Below, one piece after another: positions 8,544-19,598 of a DNA stretch of 64,000 bases; the stretch's first letter is position 1, and every line of letters starts with the position of its first letter. Source of the stretch: Saccharomonospora amisosensis (GTDB lineage: Bacteria > Actinomycetota > Actinomycetes > Mycobacteriales > Pseudonocardiaceae); assembly GCF_011761185.1 (NCBI RefSeq), contig NZ_JAAOYM010000001.1:4588001-4652000 (forward strand), read 5' to 3'. The notes beneath the pieces were generated by a model. That model was not told the DNA's origin, did not search any database, and saw nothing but the letters and a program-made list of their open reading frames with translations. The translations under genes and the position numbers were made by a program.

Positions 8544-9931
8544 GTCGCCCCCTGAGCGGTCTTGGCCATGGCCTTGCGCGGCATCGCCAGCTGTATCTCC
8601 GTACCCTCCCCCGGTGCCGTGCGCAGCCTGCACGAGCCACCGTTGCGCTCCATCCTGCCCCTGATGGAGTCGCTGAGCCCGTGCCGGTCCTCCGGCACCG
8701 CGTCGGGGTCGAAACCCTTGCCCCGGTCACGCACGAACACCGTCACCGAGGTGGGCTCCACCTCCGCGTACACGCTGACCTCTTCCACACCGGCGTGCTT
8801 GGCGGCGTTCACGATCGACTCGCGTGCCGCGTGCACCAGCGCCGTGAGCGACTCGTCGAGTTCGGCCTCTCCCACGACCACCTGTTCGACCGAGATCGCG
8901 AAAGCGTCCTCGACCTGCCCGCATATCCCTGCGATGGCCTCCGACAGCGTTCCCGGTGTGCCGTGGCCCTCTCCGTCCGGTTGTTTGGGGGCCCCGTAGC
9001 CGGACGGCCCGTACAGCCAGGTCCGCAACTGGCGTTCCTGGCCTCTCGCCAGCCGGGCTACCTCACGCGGGGACTCCGACTGTTTTTGGATCAGGGCCAG
9101 CGTCTGCAGCACCGAATCGTGCAGGTGCGCGGCGATCTCGGCGCGTTCCTCGGTGCGGATGCGGGCACGCCGTTCATCACCGAGGTCCCGCACAAGACGC
9201 AACCAGAACGGGATGGTCAACACGGCGACGCCGACCAGCGTCGCCAACACCGAGATGAGCGCGAGCTGCACCTGGTGGAAGCTGCTGCCCCGCAGCACGA
9301 CCACCCCGATACCGGTCATCACGAGCGCGACCCCGGAGAGCACCCGGACGGCGGCGGACCAGCCCCCGCCGCCGAGGACGGCACCGGCCACACCGCTGCG
9401 GGCCCCGTCGCGCCAGCGGCGCCGCTGGGACTCGTCGGCTTCCCGCCACACCACGGCGGCGCCGACGAGCGCGACCGCCACCGGCAGGCCCACCCAGCCG
9501 CTGAGCATGCCGGTGATCGCGCCGCCCGCGACGGTGAGCCCGATGCCCAGGGCGAGCAGCCCGTACGCCTGCTGGCGCTCCTTCGCCGACTCGACCGTCG
9601 GTGGCTCGTCTCTGGACTGCTGCGGAACGAACGCCCACAGCAGCCCGTAGGCCAGCAGCCCGACACCGCCGAAAGCCGCCAACACGGCGAAGGTCGCCCG
9701 TACCCACAACACCTTGACGCCGAGGTGGTCGGCCAAGCCGCCCGCGACGCCCGCGACTGCCCGACCGGTACGGCGCCGATACATCTTCGGCGGGCCGCCG
9801 GGCGAGGCCACCGCCTGGTGGCCGACCTGGATCCCGAGCTGCGGCCTGGAAGCGGAGGACGCTGAGGACGCTGAGCGCGCGGCCGCATTCGCCGTGCGCT
9901 CCTCGGTGGCCTGTTCCTGCACGTCACCCAT
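8540..9931 (-). CDS. Sensor histidine kinase with N-terminal PspC domain (LiaS-like)
   Basis: 463 residues from ATG 9931; an in-frame GTG at 9937 is possible. Residues about 50-110 form a PspC domain (YRRRTGRAVAGVAGGLADHLG then a hydrophobic helix). Several more membrane helices follow up to about residue 250. The HisKA_3 dimerisation box EIAAHLHDSVLQTLALIQ carries the phospho-acceptor His, and the HATPase domain ends with DRGKGFDP and a G-x-G segment. PspC-histidine kinase fusions in actinobacteria partner NarL-type regulators, and here the regulator gene overlaps this stop codon. The stimulus is probably membrane or cell-wall stress, an inference from family and context. Confidence 0.92.
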   Translation of the reverse strand: MGDVQEQATEERTANAAARSASSASSASRPQLGIQVGHQAVASPGGPPKMYRRRTGRAVAGVAGGLADHLGVKVLWVRATFAVLAAFGGVGLLAYGLLWAFVPQQSRDEPPTVESAKERQQAYGLLALGIGLTVAGGAITGMLSGWVGLPVAVALVGAAVVWREADESQRRRWRDGARSGVAGAVLGGGGWSAAVRVLSGVALVMTGIGVVVLRGSSFHQVQLALISVLATLVGVAVLTIPFWLRLVRDLGDERRARIRTEERAEIAAHLHDSVLQTLALIQKQSESPREVARLARGQERQLRTWLYGPSGYGAPKQPDGEGHGTPGTLSEAIAGICGQVEDAFAISVEQVVVGEAELDESLTALVHAARESIVNAAKHAGVEEVSVYAEVEPTSVTVFVRDRGKGFDPDAVPEDRHGLSDSIRGRMERNGGSCRLRTAPGEGTEIQLAMPRKAMAKTAQGAT

Positions 9932-9961
9932 GGTCACACCAGCATAGAAGGTGTTTCATCA

Positions 9962-10020
9962 GGGAAGCCCCTGATTCCTCCCCCACCCTGAAGGGCGGCG
10001 GGCAAGTTCAGGGGCTTCCC
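9962..10020. repeat. 13-bp inverted repeat between divergent PspC genes, IS605/TnpB-end-like
   Basis: GGGAAGCCCCTGA (9962-9974) and TCAGGGGCTTCCC (10008-10020) are perfect inverted repeats. The 33-nt interior contains a second near-hairpin, CCACCCTGAAGGGCGG. It fills the gap between the divergent sensor kinase and LiaF-like genes. The interior resembles the GC hairpin at the ends of IS200/IS605-type TnpB elements as I remember them. No transposase is nearby, so a remnant or a regulatory dyad are both possible. Confidence 0.5.
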
Positions 10021-10059
10021 GGATGTGGAAGTGCGGCGGGCGAGCGCATCCTCGAGGGC

Positions 10060-11304
10060 ATGAATGCCGCGACGAACACCTCGAGGCAGTTGGACGGCTT
10101 CGAGGAGACCGTGAAGGACTTCTGGGCCAGCAGGCCGAGACGACCACACCAGGGGCGCAAGGTCGCCGGTGTGGCGGCAGGCATCGGCAACCGCTACGGC
10201 ATCGACCCCGTCGTGGTGCGTGTCGCACTGGTCGCGACGACGGTCTTCGGCGGCATCGGCCTGACCGCGTACCTGCTCGGCTGGCTCTTCCTGCCAGCGG
10301 AAGGAGACGAGGTCTCCGCCTTCGAGAGCCTGATCGGTAGGGGCCGCAGCTCGGTGTCGAAGCCGTTCGCGGCGCTGTTGTGCCTGCTGTTGTTCCCGGT
10401 GTCCGGCTGGGCCTTCGCGGGCGACTGGTTCGACGGCGGCGGCTTCATCGGGATGGCGCTGCTGGTGACGGCGCTCTACCTGCTGCACAGGAGCCGCGGC
10501 CAGTTCAACAGGCCCGCACCGCCCACGGTAGGCGTGACCTTGGACTACGCCGCGGCCGCCACTGCGGCGACAGCGGCTGGCGGCTCAGCGGCAGGCGCAC
10601 AGCACGGCACCTGGGACCCGCTCGGCGCGGCGCCGCTGGCCTGGGAGCTGCCCGAACCGGCACCGCCGCCACAGCCTCCGCCACCACGACCTCGCCGTCC
10701 CCGCTCGAAGATCGCATTCGCCACGTTCGGGGTGGCGATCGCGGTGGCGGGCGTAGGTTCCGCGCTGGTGGCGGAGGGAGTGCCGTGGTTCACCCTTGCC
10801 CACGTGATCGGCCTGGTGCTCGGTGTGATCGGGGTCGGACTCGTGCTCAGCGCTTTCCGTGGAGGTGGCCGGTGGCTGACCGGGCTGGCGGTTCCGCTGG
10901 CCGTGGCGGGACTGGTACTGACCAGCCTCCCGCTGAACGACTTCCGCGGCGGCGTCGGCGAACTCGACGCGACACCTCGCACAGCGGCGGAGGTGCTGCC
11001 GGTGTACGAACGCACGGCCGGTGAGATCCGGCTCGACCTTCGGCAACTGCGGGCAACCACGCCTGTGGAGACGGCAGTGCGCAACGGCGCGGGAAACGTC
11101 ACGGTCATCGTGCCGACGACCGCTGACGTCACCTACCAATGCGAGGCTGGTGTGGGCAACATCGAATGCCTCGGCAGGCAACAGTCTGGGGCAGGTACCG
11201 CGCCCATCAGCGGTGTCGACCTCGGCGACGACGGCGAGGGTGGCCAGCGGCTGTCACTCAAGGTCGTAGCCGGAGCGGGGAATGTAGAGGTGCGCCGTGG
11301 CTGA
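10060..11304 (+). CDS. PspC-domain/LiaF-like membrane protein
   Basis: 414 residues. An N-terminal PspC domain (RKVAGVAAGIGNRYGIDPVVVRVALV) is followed by membrane helices, a Pro-rich linker, more helices, and a C-terminal domain with GAGNVTVIVPTTADVTYQCEAGVGNI. This resembles the beta-helical C-terminus of LiaF/VraT cell-wall-antibiotic response proteins. It is divergent from the PspC-histidine kinase. Together with the regulator this gives a LiaF-LiaS-LiaR-like set, in which LiaF proteins normally restrain the kinase. The next gene overlaps its 3' end by 8 bp. Confidence 0.88.
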   Translation: MNAATNTSRQLDGFEETVKDFWASRPRRPHQGRKVAGVAAGIGNRYGIDPVVVRVALVATTVFGGIGLTAYLLGWLFLPAEGDEVSAFESLIGRGRSSVSKPFAALLCLLLFPVSGWAFAGDWFDGGGFIGMALLVTALYLLHRSRGQFNRPAPPTVGVTLDYAAAATAATAAGGSAAGAQHGTWDPLGAAPLAWELPEPAPPPQPPPPRPRRPRSKIAFATFGVAIAVAGVGSALVAEGVPWFTLAHVIGLVLGVIGVGLVLSAFRGGGRWLTGLAVPLAVAGLVLTSLPLNDFRGGVGELDATPRTAAEVLPVYERTAGEIRLDLRQLRATTPVETAVRNGAGNVTVIVPTTADVTYQCEAGVGNIECLGRQQSGAGTAPISGVDLGDDGEGGQRLSLKVVAGAGNVEVRRG

Positions 11305-11518
11305 GCCGAACGAAACCGGGACGCCGAGCGGGCGCAGGCGGGTGGACATCGTCACCCTGCTGTCGGGGATCGCGACACTGCTCGTGTCCGCCTACGTGCT
11401 CTCAGACGGCGCGACCTGGCTTCCGGAAATGGATCTGCGCTGGGTGCTGGCAGGTGGCGCCGTCCTCGTCGGGACGCTGTTGCTCGCCGCTTCGATGCGA
11501 GGCAACTGCCGGGAGTGA
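11297..11518 (+). CDS. Small two-helix membrane protein
   Basis: 73 residues from GTG 11297, overlapping the LiaF-like gene by 8 bp and therefore probably co-translated. It has a basic N-terminus with TPSGRRRVD, two hydrophobic segments (about residues 17-36 and 48-66), and a short C-terminal CRE. No family is recognised. Its position at the end of the LiaF-like operon suggests an accessory membrane role. Confidence 0.75.
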   Translation: MAEPNETGTPSGRRRVDIVTLLSGIATLLVSAYVLSDGATWLPEMDLRWVLAGGAVLVGTLLLAASMRGNCRE

Positions 11519-11527
11519 CCTCGCGGC

Positions 11528-11535
<8 letters not shown>
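11511..11535. terminator. Convergent-end hairpin overlapping both stop codons
   Basis: GGGAGTGA (11511-11518) and TCACTCCC (11528-11535) are perfect 8-bp inverted repeats around a 9-nt loop. The stop of the small membrane protein gene lies in the left arm and that of guaA in the right arm. There is no T-run, so termination activity is inferred. Confidence 0.5.
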
Positions 11536-13072
<1,537 letters not shown>

Positions 13073-13168
13073 TTCCGCGGACCTCCTGGCGATCGTAACG
13101 AACTGCCGTACCCATCGTCGCAGGTGAACCGCCGCGCGATGAGCGCAGGTCACCGTTACCGTGCTGGC

Positions 13169-14482
13169 ATGGACACCATCACGCCGCGGCCAAGGGCTGT
13201 GTGGGTAGCAGGTCGCGCGGAGCAGGGCAGCCGCACGGTGACCGTCACCCACCCCTACGACGGTACCGAGGTGGCCACCGTCGCCGTCCCCGACGAGCAG
13301 CAGGTCGAGCACGCTGTGATGGCGGCGGCGAGCATCGCCTCGGAGGTGCGCAGCAGCTCGGCCAGGCACAGGGCCACCACGCTCGAACGGCTGGCCCGCG
13401 GGTTGTCCACCCGAGGCGACGAACTGGCGGAAATGATCACTGCGGAGAGCGGCAAGCCGCTGCGCTGGGCCGAGGCCGAGGTAAGGGAGGCGACCGCCAC
13501 GCTGCGGTCCGCGGCACGGTTAGCCTGCGAAACGCGGCGGCAGGAGTCCGACACCGCGGGCGAGGGACCTGTAACGCTGACTCGGCGCGTGCCGAGGGGA
13601 CCGGCACTGGGAGAGGTACCCTTCCACGCGCCTCTCGGCATGGCCGCCCGCGCGGTCGCCGCTTCGCTGGCCGCAGCCGCACCCGTGGTGCTCGTACCCA
13701 CGCAGCGGGCTCCACTTTCGGCACTGGCATTGGGTGAGTTGCTGGCCAACGCGGACCTGCCGGACGAGGCGTTCTCCGTGCTGCCGGTCGAGGACACCGC
13801 CACGCTGGACACCGACACCCGGCTGGTACCGGTGCCGGACACCGGCTGTGGCCAGGCGGCAGCCGTCGTACTGGCGGACTGGCCCGATCTCGACCAAGCG
13901 GCCGCCCGCCTCGCCGCGGCGGGAACCGGACAGGCAGGGCAGTCGTGTGTGGCGGTGCGGCGTGTGGTGGTGCAGCGGGCGATCGCTGCTGACTTCGTGC
14001 CGAAACTGGCGGAGGCGGTGCGCGAGCAGCGCATCGGTGACCCTTACGACAGCAGCGTGTCCGTTGGACCGATGGCCGACGAAGCCGCCGCCGAACGCGT
14101 CGTCGGCTGGGTGGACGAGGCCGTTTCGGAGGGCGCGAAACTGCTCACCGGCGGTACGCGTACCGGCAGCACGGTGGAACCGACACTGCTCACCGATGTC
14201 GCCGAGCAGGCCCGGGTGTTGCGGCCCACGGCGTTCGGCCCGGTGCTGGTGATCACCGTCGCGGAATCGACCGAGGAGGCCTTCGCCGCGGCGAAAGGGC
14301 CGAGGACGGGAGTGTTCACCCGCGATGTCCAACTGGCGCTGCACGCCTCCGCCGACCTCGACGCGGGCGAGGTGACCATCGGTGACGTGCCGACCTACCG
14401 CCCGGATTCGGTGGGCGGCGCCATCCAGACCCTCACCGAGGAGCGCATCACCGTGCTGCCCGCCCCTACGCCTCCACGGTGA
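13169..14482 (+). CDS. Degenerate aldehyde dehydrogenase-family protein
   Basis: 437 residues from ATG 13169, shorter than the usual ~480. The fold is visible: N-terminal [22 protein letters not shown]-type helices, and PFHAPL where active enzymes have PWNFP. The catalytic Cys survives in [12 protein letters not shown]. The FTGS nucleotide-binding segment is missing because residues between FSVLPVED and VPVPDTG are deleted. The ELGG glutamate appears as D in DTGCG, and EEIFGP is reduced to TAFGP. Dehydrogenase activity is therefore doubtful. Its last 17 bp overlap the convergent ChoD-like gene. The ~930 bp of open frame upstream are only the antisense of guaA. Confidence 0.8.
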   Translation: MDTITPRPRAVWVAGRAEQGSRTVTVTHPYDGTEVATVAVPDEQQVEHAVMAAASIASEVRSSSARHRATTLERLARGLSTRGDELAEMITAESGKPLRWAEAEVREATATLRSAARLACETRRQESDTAGEGPVTLTRRVPRGPALGEVPFHAPLGMAARAVAASLAAAAPVVLVPTQRAPLSALALGELLANADLPDEAFSVLPVEDTATLDTDTRLVPVPDTGCGQAAAVVLADWPDLDQAAARLAAAGTGQAGQSCVAVRRVVVQRAIAADFVPKLAEAVREQRIGDPYDSSVSVGPMADEAAAERVVGWVDEAVSEGAKLLTGGTRTGSTVEPTLLTDVAEQARVLRPTAFGPVLVITVAESTEEAFAAAKGPRTGVFTRDVQLALHASADLDAGEVTIGDVPTYRPDSVGGAIQTLTEERITVLPAPTPPR

Positions 14483-16169
14483 GCGCCGCGGGGGCGTGCG
14501 CGGGAACGGCCGGGTTCTTCGGCGCCACCGGCTCGAGCCTGCGGTACTTCTTGCCCTGTGCGGGCCGAAGGTCGGCCTCACCCTTGTTGGGCCACAGCGA
14601 GAACGCGCGTTCCGCCTGCGCCGTGATGGTCAGCGAAGGGTTGACCCCGAGGTTCGCCGTGATCGCAGCACCGTCGACAACATGCAGGTTGGGGTAGTTG
14701 AACACCCGGTGGTAGGGGTCGATGACACCGTTTTCGGTGCTGGTGCCGATGGGGGCGCCACCGATGAAATGCGCGGTGAGCGGAATGTTGAAGATCTCGC
14801 CCCACGTGCCACCTGCCGTACCGCCGATGTGCTCCGCTGTGCGCAGGTTGGCCTCGTGGCCCGCCGGGATGAACGTCGGGTTCGGCGCGCCGTGGCCCTG
14901 CCTCGAGGTGTAGCGGCGGCGGCCGAACAGACCCCGCTTGGTGTAGGTGGTGATGGAGTTGTCGAGGCTTTGCATCACCAGCAGGATCACGGTGCGCTCG
15001 CTCCACCGGTAGCCGTTGAGCAGCTTCAGCGTTCGTACCGGATGCCGGCGGGCGAACCGCAGTGCTTGCCGCCACCTCGGCACCTCGGAGGCTCCGTCGG
15101 TGGCGATGGTTTGCAGCAGGCTCATGGCGTTGCTGCCCTTGCCGTAGCGCACCGGCTCGATGTGTGTCGTCTCGTCCGGGTGGATCGAGGAAGTGATGGC
15201 GACCCCGCGGCTGTAGTCGTTGTCCGGGTCCACCGAGGTGCGGGCCGCTCCGACGATGGCTTCGGAGTTGGTCCTGGTCAGCTCGCCGAGCCGGTCCGAA
15301 AGCCGGGGCAACGCACCGGTGTCCCGCATGTGGTGTAGCAGCCGTTGGGTGCCCCAGGTGCCCGCCGCGAGTACGACGTGCCGGGCGGTGAGCGTGCTCC
15401 GGAACCTTCGGGCCGTGGTCCCGGTCTTGCGGACGTCCACTTCGAATGTGCCGTCACCGCGTGGTCGAACAGCCGTCACGGTGGTGAGTGGGACGACCTT
15501 CGCCCCCGCATGCTCCGCGAGGTAGAGGTAGTTCTTCACCAGGGTGTTCTTCGCGCCGACACGGCAACCGGTCATGCACGAGCCGCATTCGGTGCAGCCG
15601 GTTCGGGCTGGTCCTGCACCACCGAAGTAGGGGTCGGCGATCTGCTCGCCCGGCTTGCCGAAGTACACGCCGACCGGTGTGGGGTGGTAGCTGTCGGCTA
15701 CACCCATGTCGACCGCAACCTTGCGCATCACCCGGTCGACCGGGGTCACGGTTGGGTTGGTGACCACGCCGAGCATTCGGCTCGCCTGGTCGTAGTGCGG
15801 GGCGAGTTCGGCCTCCCAGTCTGTGATGTGAGACCACTGGCTGTCGGTGTAGAACGGCCTCAACGGGCGGTAGAGCGTGTTGGCGTAGACCAGCGAGCCG
15901 CCCCCCACACCAGCGCCAGCGAGAACCATGACGTCCTTGAGCAGGTGAATGCGCTGGATCCCGTAACAGCCGAGGGCAGGCGCCCACAGGTAACTGCGCA
16001 GCTCCCAAGAGGTCTTCGCAAACTCGTCGTCGGAGAATCTGCGGCCGGCCTCCAGCACCGCCACGCGGTAGCCCTTCTCGGTGAGCCGCAGCGCCGCGAC
16101 GCTTCCTCCAAAGCCGGAACCGACCACGACTACGTCGTAGTCGGGCTCGATGGTGTTACGCGAAGTCAC
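14466..16169 (-). CDS. choD: GMC-family oxidoreductase, ChoD/cholesterol oxidase-like
   Basis: 567 residues from GTG 16169; no clear ribosome-binding site, so possibly leaderless. FAD-binding dinucleotide motif VVVGSGFGGSVAALRLTEKG at the N-terminus, the GMC signature around GAGVGGGSLVYANTL, a Cys cluster TECGSCMTGC, and a C-terminal VDGAAITANLGVNPSLTI with the conserved GMC residues. It sits next to guaB3-guaB, exactly as choD (Rv3409c) does in M. tuberculosis. The family is secure. The substrate is not, since mycobacterial ChoD is itself only presumed to be a cholesterol oxidase. Confidence 0.85.
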   Translation of the reverse strand: MTSRNTIEPDYDVVVVGSGFGGSVAALRLTEKGYRVAVLEAGRRFSDDEFAKTSWELRSYLWAPALGCYGIQRIHLLKDVMVLAGAGVGGGSLVYANTLYRPLRPFYTDSQWSHITDWEAELAPHYDQASRMLGVVTNPTVTPVDRVMRKVAVDMGVADSYHPTPVGVYFGKPGEQIADPYFGGAGPARTGCTECGSCMTGCRVGAKNTLVKNYLYLAEHAGAKVVPLTTVTAVRPRGDGTFEVDVRKTGTTARRFRSTLTARHVVLAAGTWGTQRLLHHMRDTGALPRLSDRLGELTRTNSEAIVGAARTSVDPDNDYSRGVAITSSIHPDETTHIEPVRYGKGSNAMSLLQTIATDGASEVPRWRQALRFARRHPVRTLKLLNGYRWSERTVILLVMQSLDNSITTYTKRGLFGRRRYTSRQGHGAPNPTFIPAGHEANLRTAEHIGGTAGGTWGEIFNIPLTAHFIGGAPIGTSTENGVIDPYHRVFNYPNLHVVDGAAITANLGVNPSLTITAQAERAFSLWPNKGEADLRPAQGKKYRRLEPVAPKNPAVPAHAPAALTVEA

Positions 16170-16241
16170 AGGAAAAGCCTAGCCCCGGACAACACTTCTG
16201 ACCAGAGGTAAGTTACCGCCGAGTTACCCGGGCCCGGGACA

Positions 16242-16303
16242 ACGTTTTGCCCGCGAAACGTGCTCCGCGCGGGACCACGGACCGCGTTTCGCGGGCAAAA
16301 CGT
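16242..16303. repeat. Inverted pair of the 18-bp palindromic repeat (copies 1 and 2)
   Basis: Copy 1, CGTTTTGCCCGCGAAACG, is at 16243-16260. Copy 2, CGTTTCGCGGGCAAAACG, is at 16285-16302. With one flanking base each they form a perfect 19-bp inverted repeat with a 24-nt loop. It lies just 3' of guaB3 and 66 bp 5' of the ChoD-like start, so it could act as a terminator for the former or an operator for the latter. Confidence 0.85.
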
Positions 16304-16306
16304 GGT

Positions 16307-17440
16307 TCAGGCGCGCACGGTGAGGCCGACTTTCTGAAATTCCTTCAGGTCGGAGTAGCCGGTCTTGGCCAGCGCGCGGCGCAGCGCACCGAAGAGATTC
16401 ACCACACCCTCGGCATCCGATGCCGGACCGTGCAGCAGGGTCTTGAGGTCCACGTCCTGGTTGGGCACCTGCGCCACTCGCGAGCGGGGCAGCGAAGGGT
16501 GGGCCGCGGCCGCCGTCCAGTACAAACCCCTGCCCGGCGCTTCGCTGGAGGCGGCCAGCGGTGCACCGAGCATCACCGCATCCGCACCACAGGCGATCGC
16601 CTTCGCGATGTCGCCGCTGCAGTTCACCCCACCATCGGCGAGCACGTGCACATACCTCCCGCCCGTCTCGTCGAGGTAGTCACGCCGCGCGGCGGCGGCA
16701 TCGATGATCGCGGTCGCCATCGGCACACCGATACCGAGCACCCGGTCGGTGCTCGTCACACCGGTGCTGTGCCCGTGTCCAACGATGACCCCGGCGGCGC
16801 CGGTCCGCATGAGATGCATCGCGGTGCGGTAGTCGCTCACGCCGCCCGCGATCACGGGAACGTCGAGGTCGGAGATGAACTGCTTCAGATTCAGCGGATC
16901 ACCGTCGCGGGCCACGTGCTCCGCGGACACGATGGTCCCCTGCACCACGAGAATCTCGACCCCTGCCGCCAACAGGTCGGGAGTGAGCTCGGCCGCGTGC
17001 TGCGGGCTGACCCGCGCGGCCACGGTGACACCAGCTTCACGTACGCCTCGGATCGCTTCGGCAAGCAGGTCCGTGCGGATGGGCGCCGAGTGCAACTCCT
17101 GCAGCAGCCCCACGAGTTCGGACCACTCGGCGCCGGACTTCGCGGCGTCGGCGATGCGACCGAGTGCCGCGTCGGCATCGGCATGCCGCGCCCAAAGCCC
17201 CTCGGCGTTGAGCACACCGAGACCCCCGAGGTTGCCGATCGACACCGCGGTCTCAGGCGAGACGACCGCGTCCGTCGGGTGGGTCACCAGCGGCAACTCG
17301 AAGCGGTAGGCGTCGATTTGCCAACCCGTCGACACCACCTTTGACGAGCGTGTACGCCGCGACGGCACGATGTCGATGTCATCGAGGTCATACGACCGCC
17401 GCGCGGTGCGCCCCATGCCGATCTCGACCAGATCCCGCAC
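16307..17440 (-). CDS. guaB3: GuaB3-family IMP dehydrogenase-like protein
   Basis: 377 residues from GTG 17440, with AGGAGG 8 nt upstream, the same size as mycobacterial GuaB3. A single TIM-barrel of the IMPDH/GMP reductase superfamily: RRSYDLDDIDIVPSRRTR start, VIAGGVSDYRTAMHLMRTGA, and ADGGVNCSGDIAKAIACGADAVMLG phosphate-binding loop. CBS domains are absent. The catalytic loop reads HGHSTGVTSTD, with no Cys where IMPDH has GSICTT. It lies 63 bp downstream of guaB and may be cotranscribed. The reaction is not assigned. Confidence 0.92.
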   Translation of the reverse strand: MRDLVEIGMGRTARRSYDLDDIDIVPSRRTRSSKVVSTGWQIDAYRFELPLVTHPTDAVVSPETAVSIGNLGGLGVLNAEGLWARHADADAALGRIADAAKSGAEWSELVGLLQELHSAPIRTDLLAEAIRGVREAGVTVAARVSPQHAAELTPDLLAAGVEILVVQGTIVSAEHVARDGDPLNLKQFISDLDVPVIAGGVSDYRTAMHLMRTGAAGVIVGHGHSTGVTSTDRVLGIGVPMATAIIDAAAARRDYLDETGGRYVHVLADGGVNCSGDIAKAIACGADAVMLGAPLAASSEAPGRGLYWTAAAAHPSLPRSRVAQVPNQDVDLKTLLHGPASDAEGVVNLFGALRRALAKTGYSDLKEFQKVGLTVRA

Positions 17441-17503
17441 GTGAAGTCCCTCCTGGAGCGAATACTGCCGGACCATTGTCGGCACCCGACCGAATACGTC
17501 CGG

Positions 17504-19051
<1,548 letters not shown>

Positions 19052-19155
19052 TTACGGCTGACCTTCCTCGACTGATGAACCAACGGGGGGTTTTGCAGAC
19101 CTGTTAGCGATGGTATCTGGACGTACCCGGGGGCCCGCCCGGTACCGTGCAGGCC

Positions 19156-19542
19156 GTGCCGCACGATCTGTTGCCCCCAGACCCGTTCGCCGACGACCCG
19201 AACGACCCGGCCAAGGAGATCGCGGCCATCGACGAGCCCTCGGGCGAGCCGATGAGCCCGGACGAGCGTTCGGAGCTGCTCGCGGATCTCTCGGACCTCG
19301 CTGTCTACCAGGCGCTGCTGGAGCCACGTGGTATCCGAGGAATCGTCGTGGACTGCGGCGAATGCGACCAGCCTCACTATCACGACTGGCACCTACTGCG
19401 CGCGAGTCTGGAACAACTGCTCGCCGACGGGCAGATGCGCCCGCATGAGCCCGCATACGACCCCAACCCGGCCGACTATGTGAGCTGGGACTACTGCCGA
19501 GGGTTCGCTGACGGCATCACGGCCACCGAAAGCGCCTACTGA
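19156..19542 (+). CDS. DUF5319 family protein (Rv3412-like)
   Basis: 128 residues from GTG 19156; GTG 19147 is also possible. Acidic and soluble, with LPPDPFADDPNDPA at the start, a central VVDCGECDQPHYHDWHLL block whose Cys/His residues could bind metal, and YVSWDYCRGFADG near the end. It matches the conserved actinobacterial family found beside guaB. The function is unknown. It is divergent from guaB and convergent with rsdA. Confidence 0.85.
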   Translation: MPHDLLPPDPFADDPNDPAKEIAAIDEPSGEPMSPDERSELLADLSDLAVYQALLEPRGIRGIVVDCGECDQPHYHDWHLLRASLEQLLADGQMRPHEPAYDPNPADYVSWDYCRGFADGITATESAY

Positions 19543-19552
19543 ACCTCAAGAC

Positions 19553-19587
19553 GAAGGGCGAGCGCGGCGAGTCGCCGCGCCACCCTT
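19553..19587. terminator. Bidirectional terminator between the DUF5319 gene and rsdA
   Basis: GAAGGG and GCGCGGCG on the left pair with CGCCGCGC and CCCTTC on the right around a tiny loop, with a small internal mismatch. It lies between two convergent genes, so it can serve both. Confidence 0.7.
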
Positions 19588-19598
19588 CCGCACTGTCG

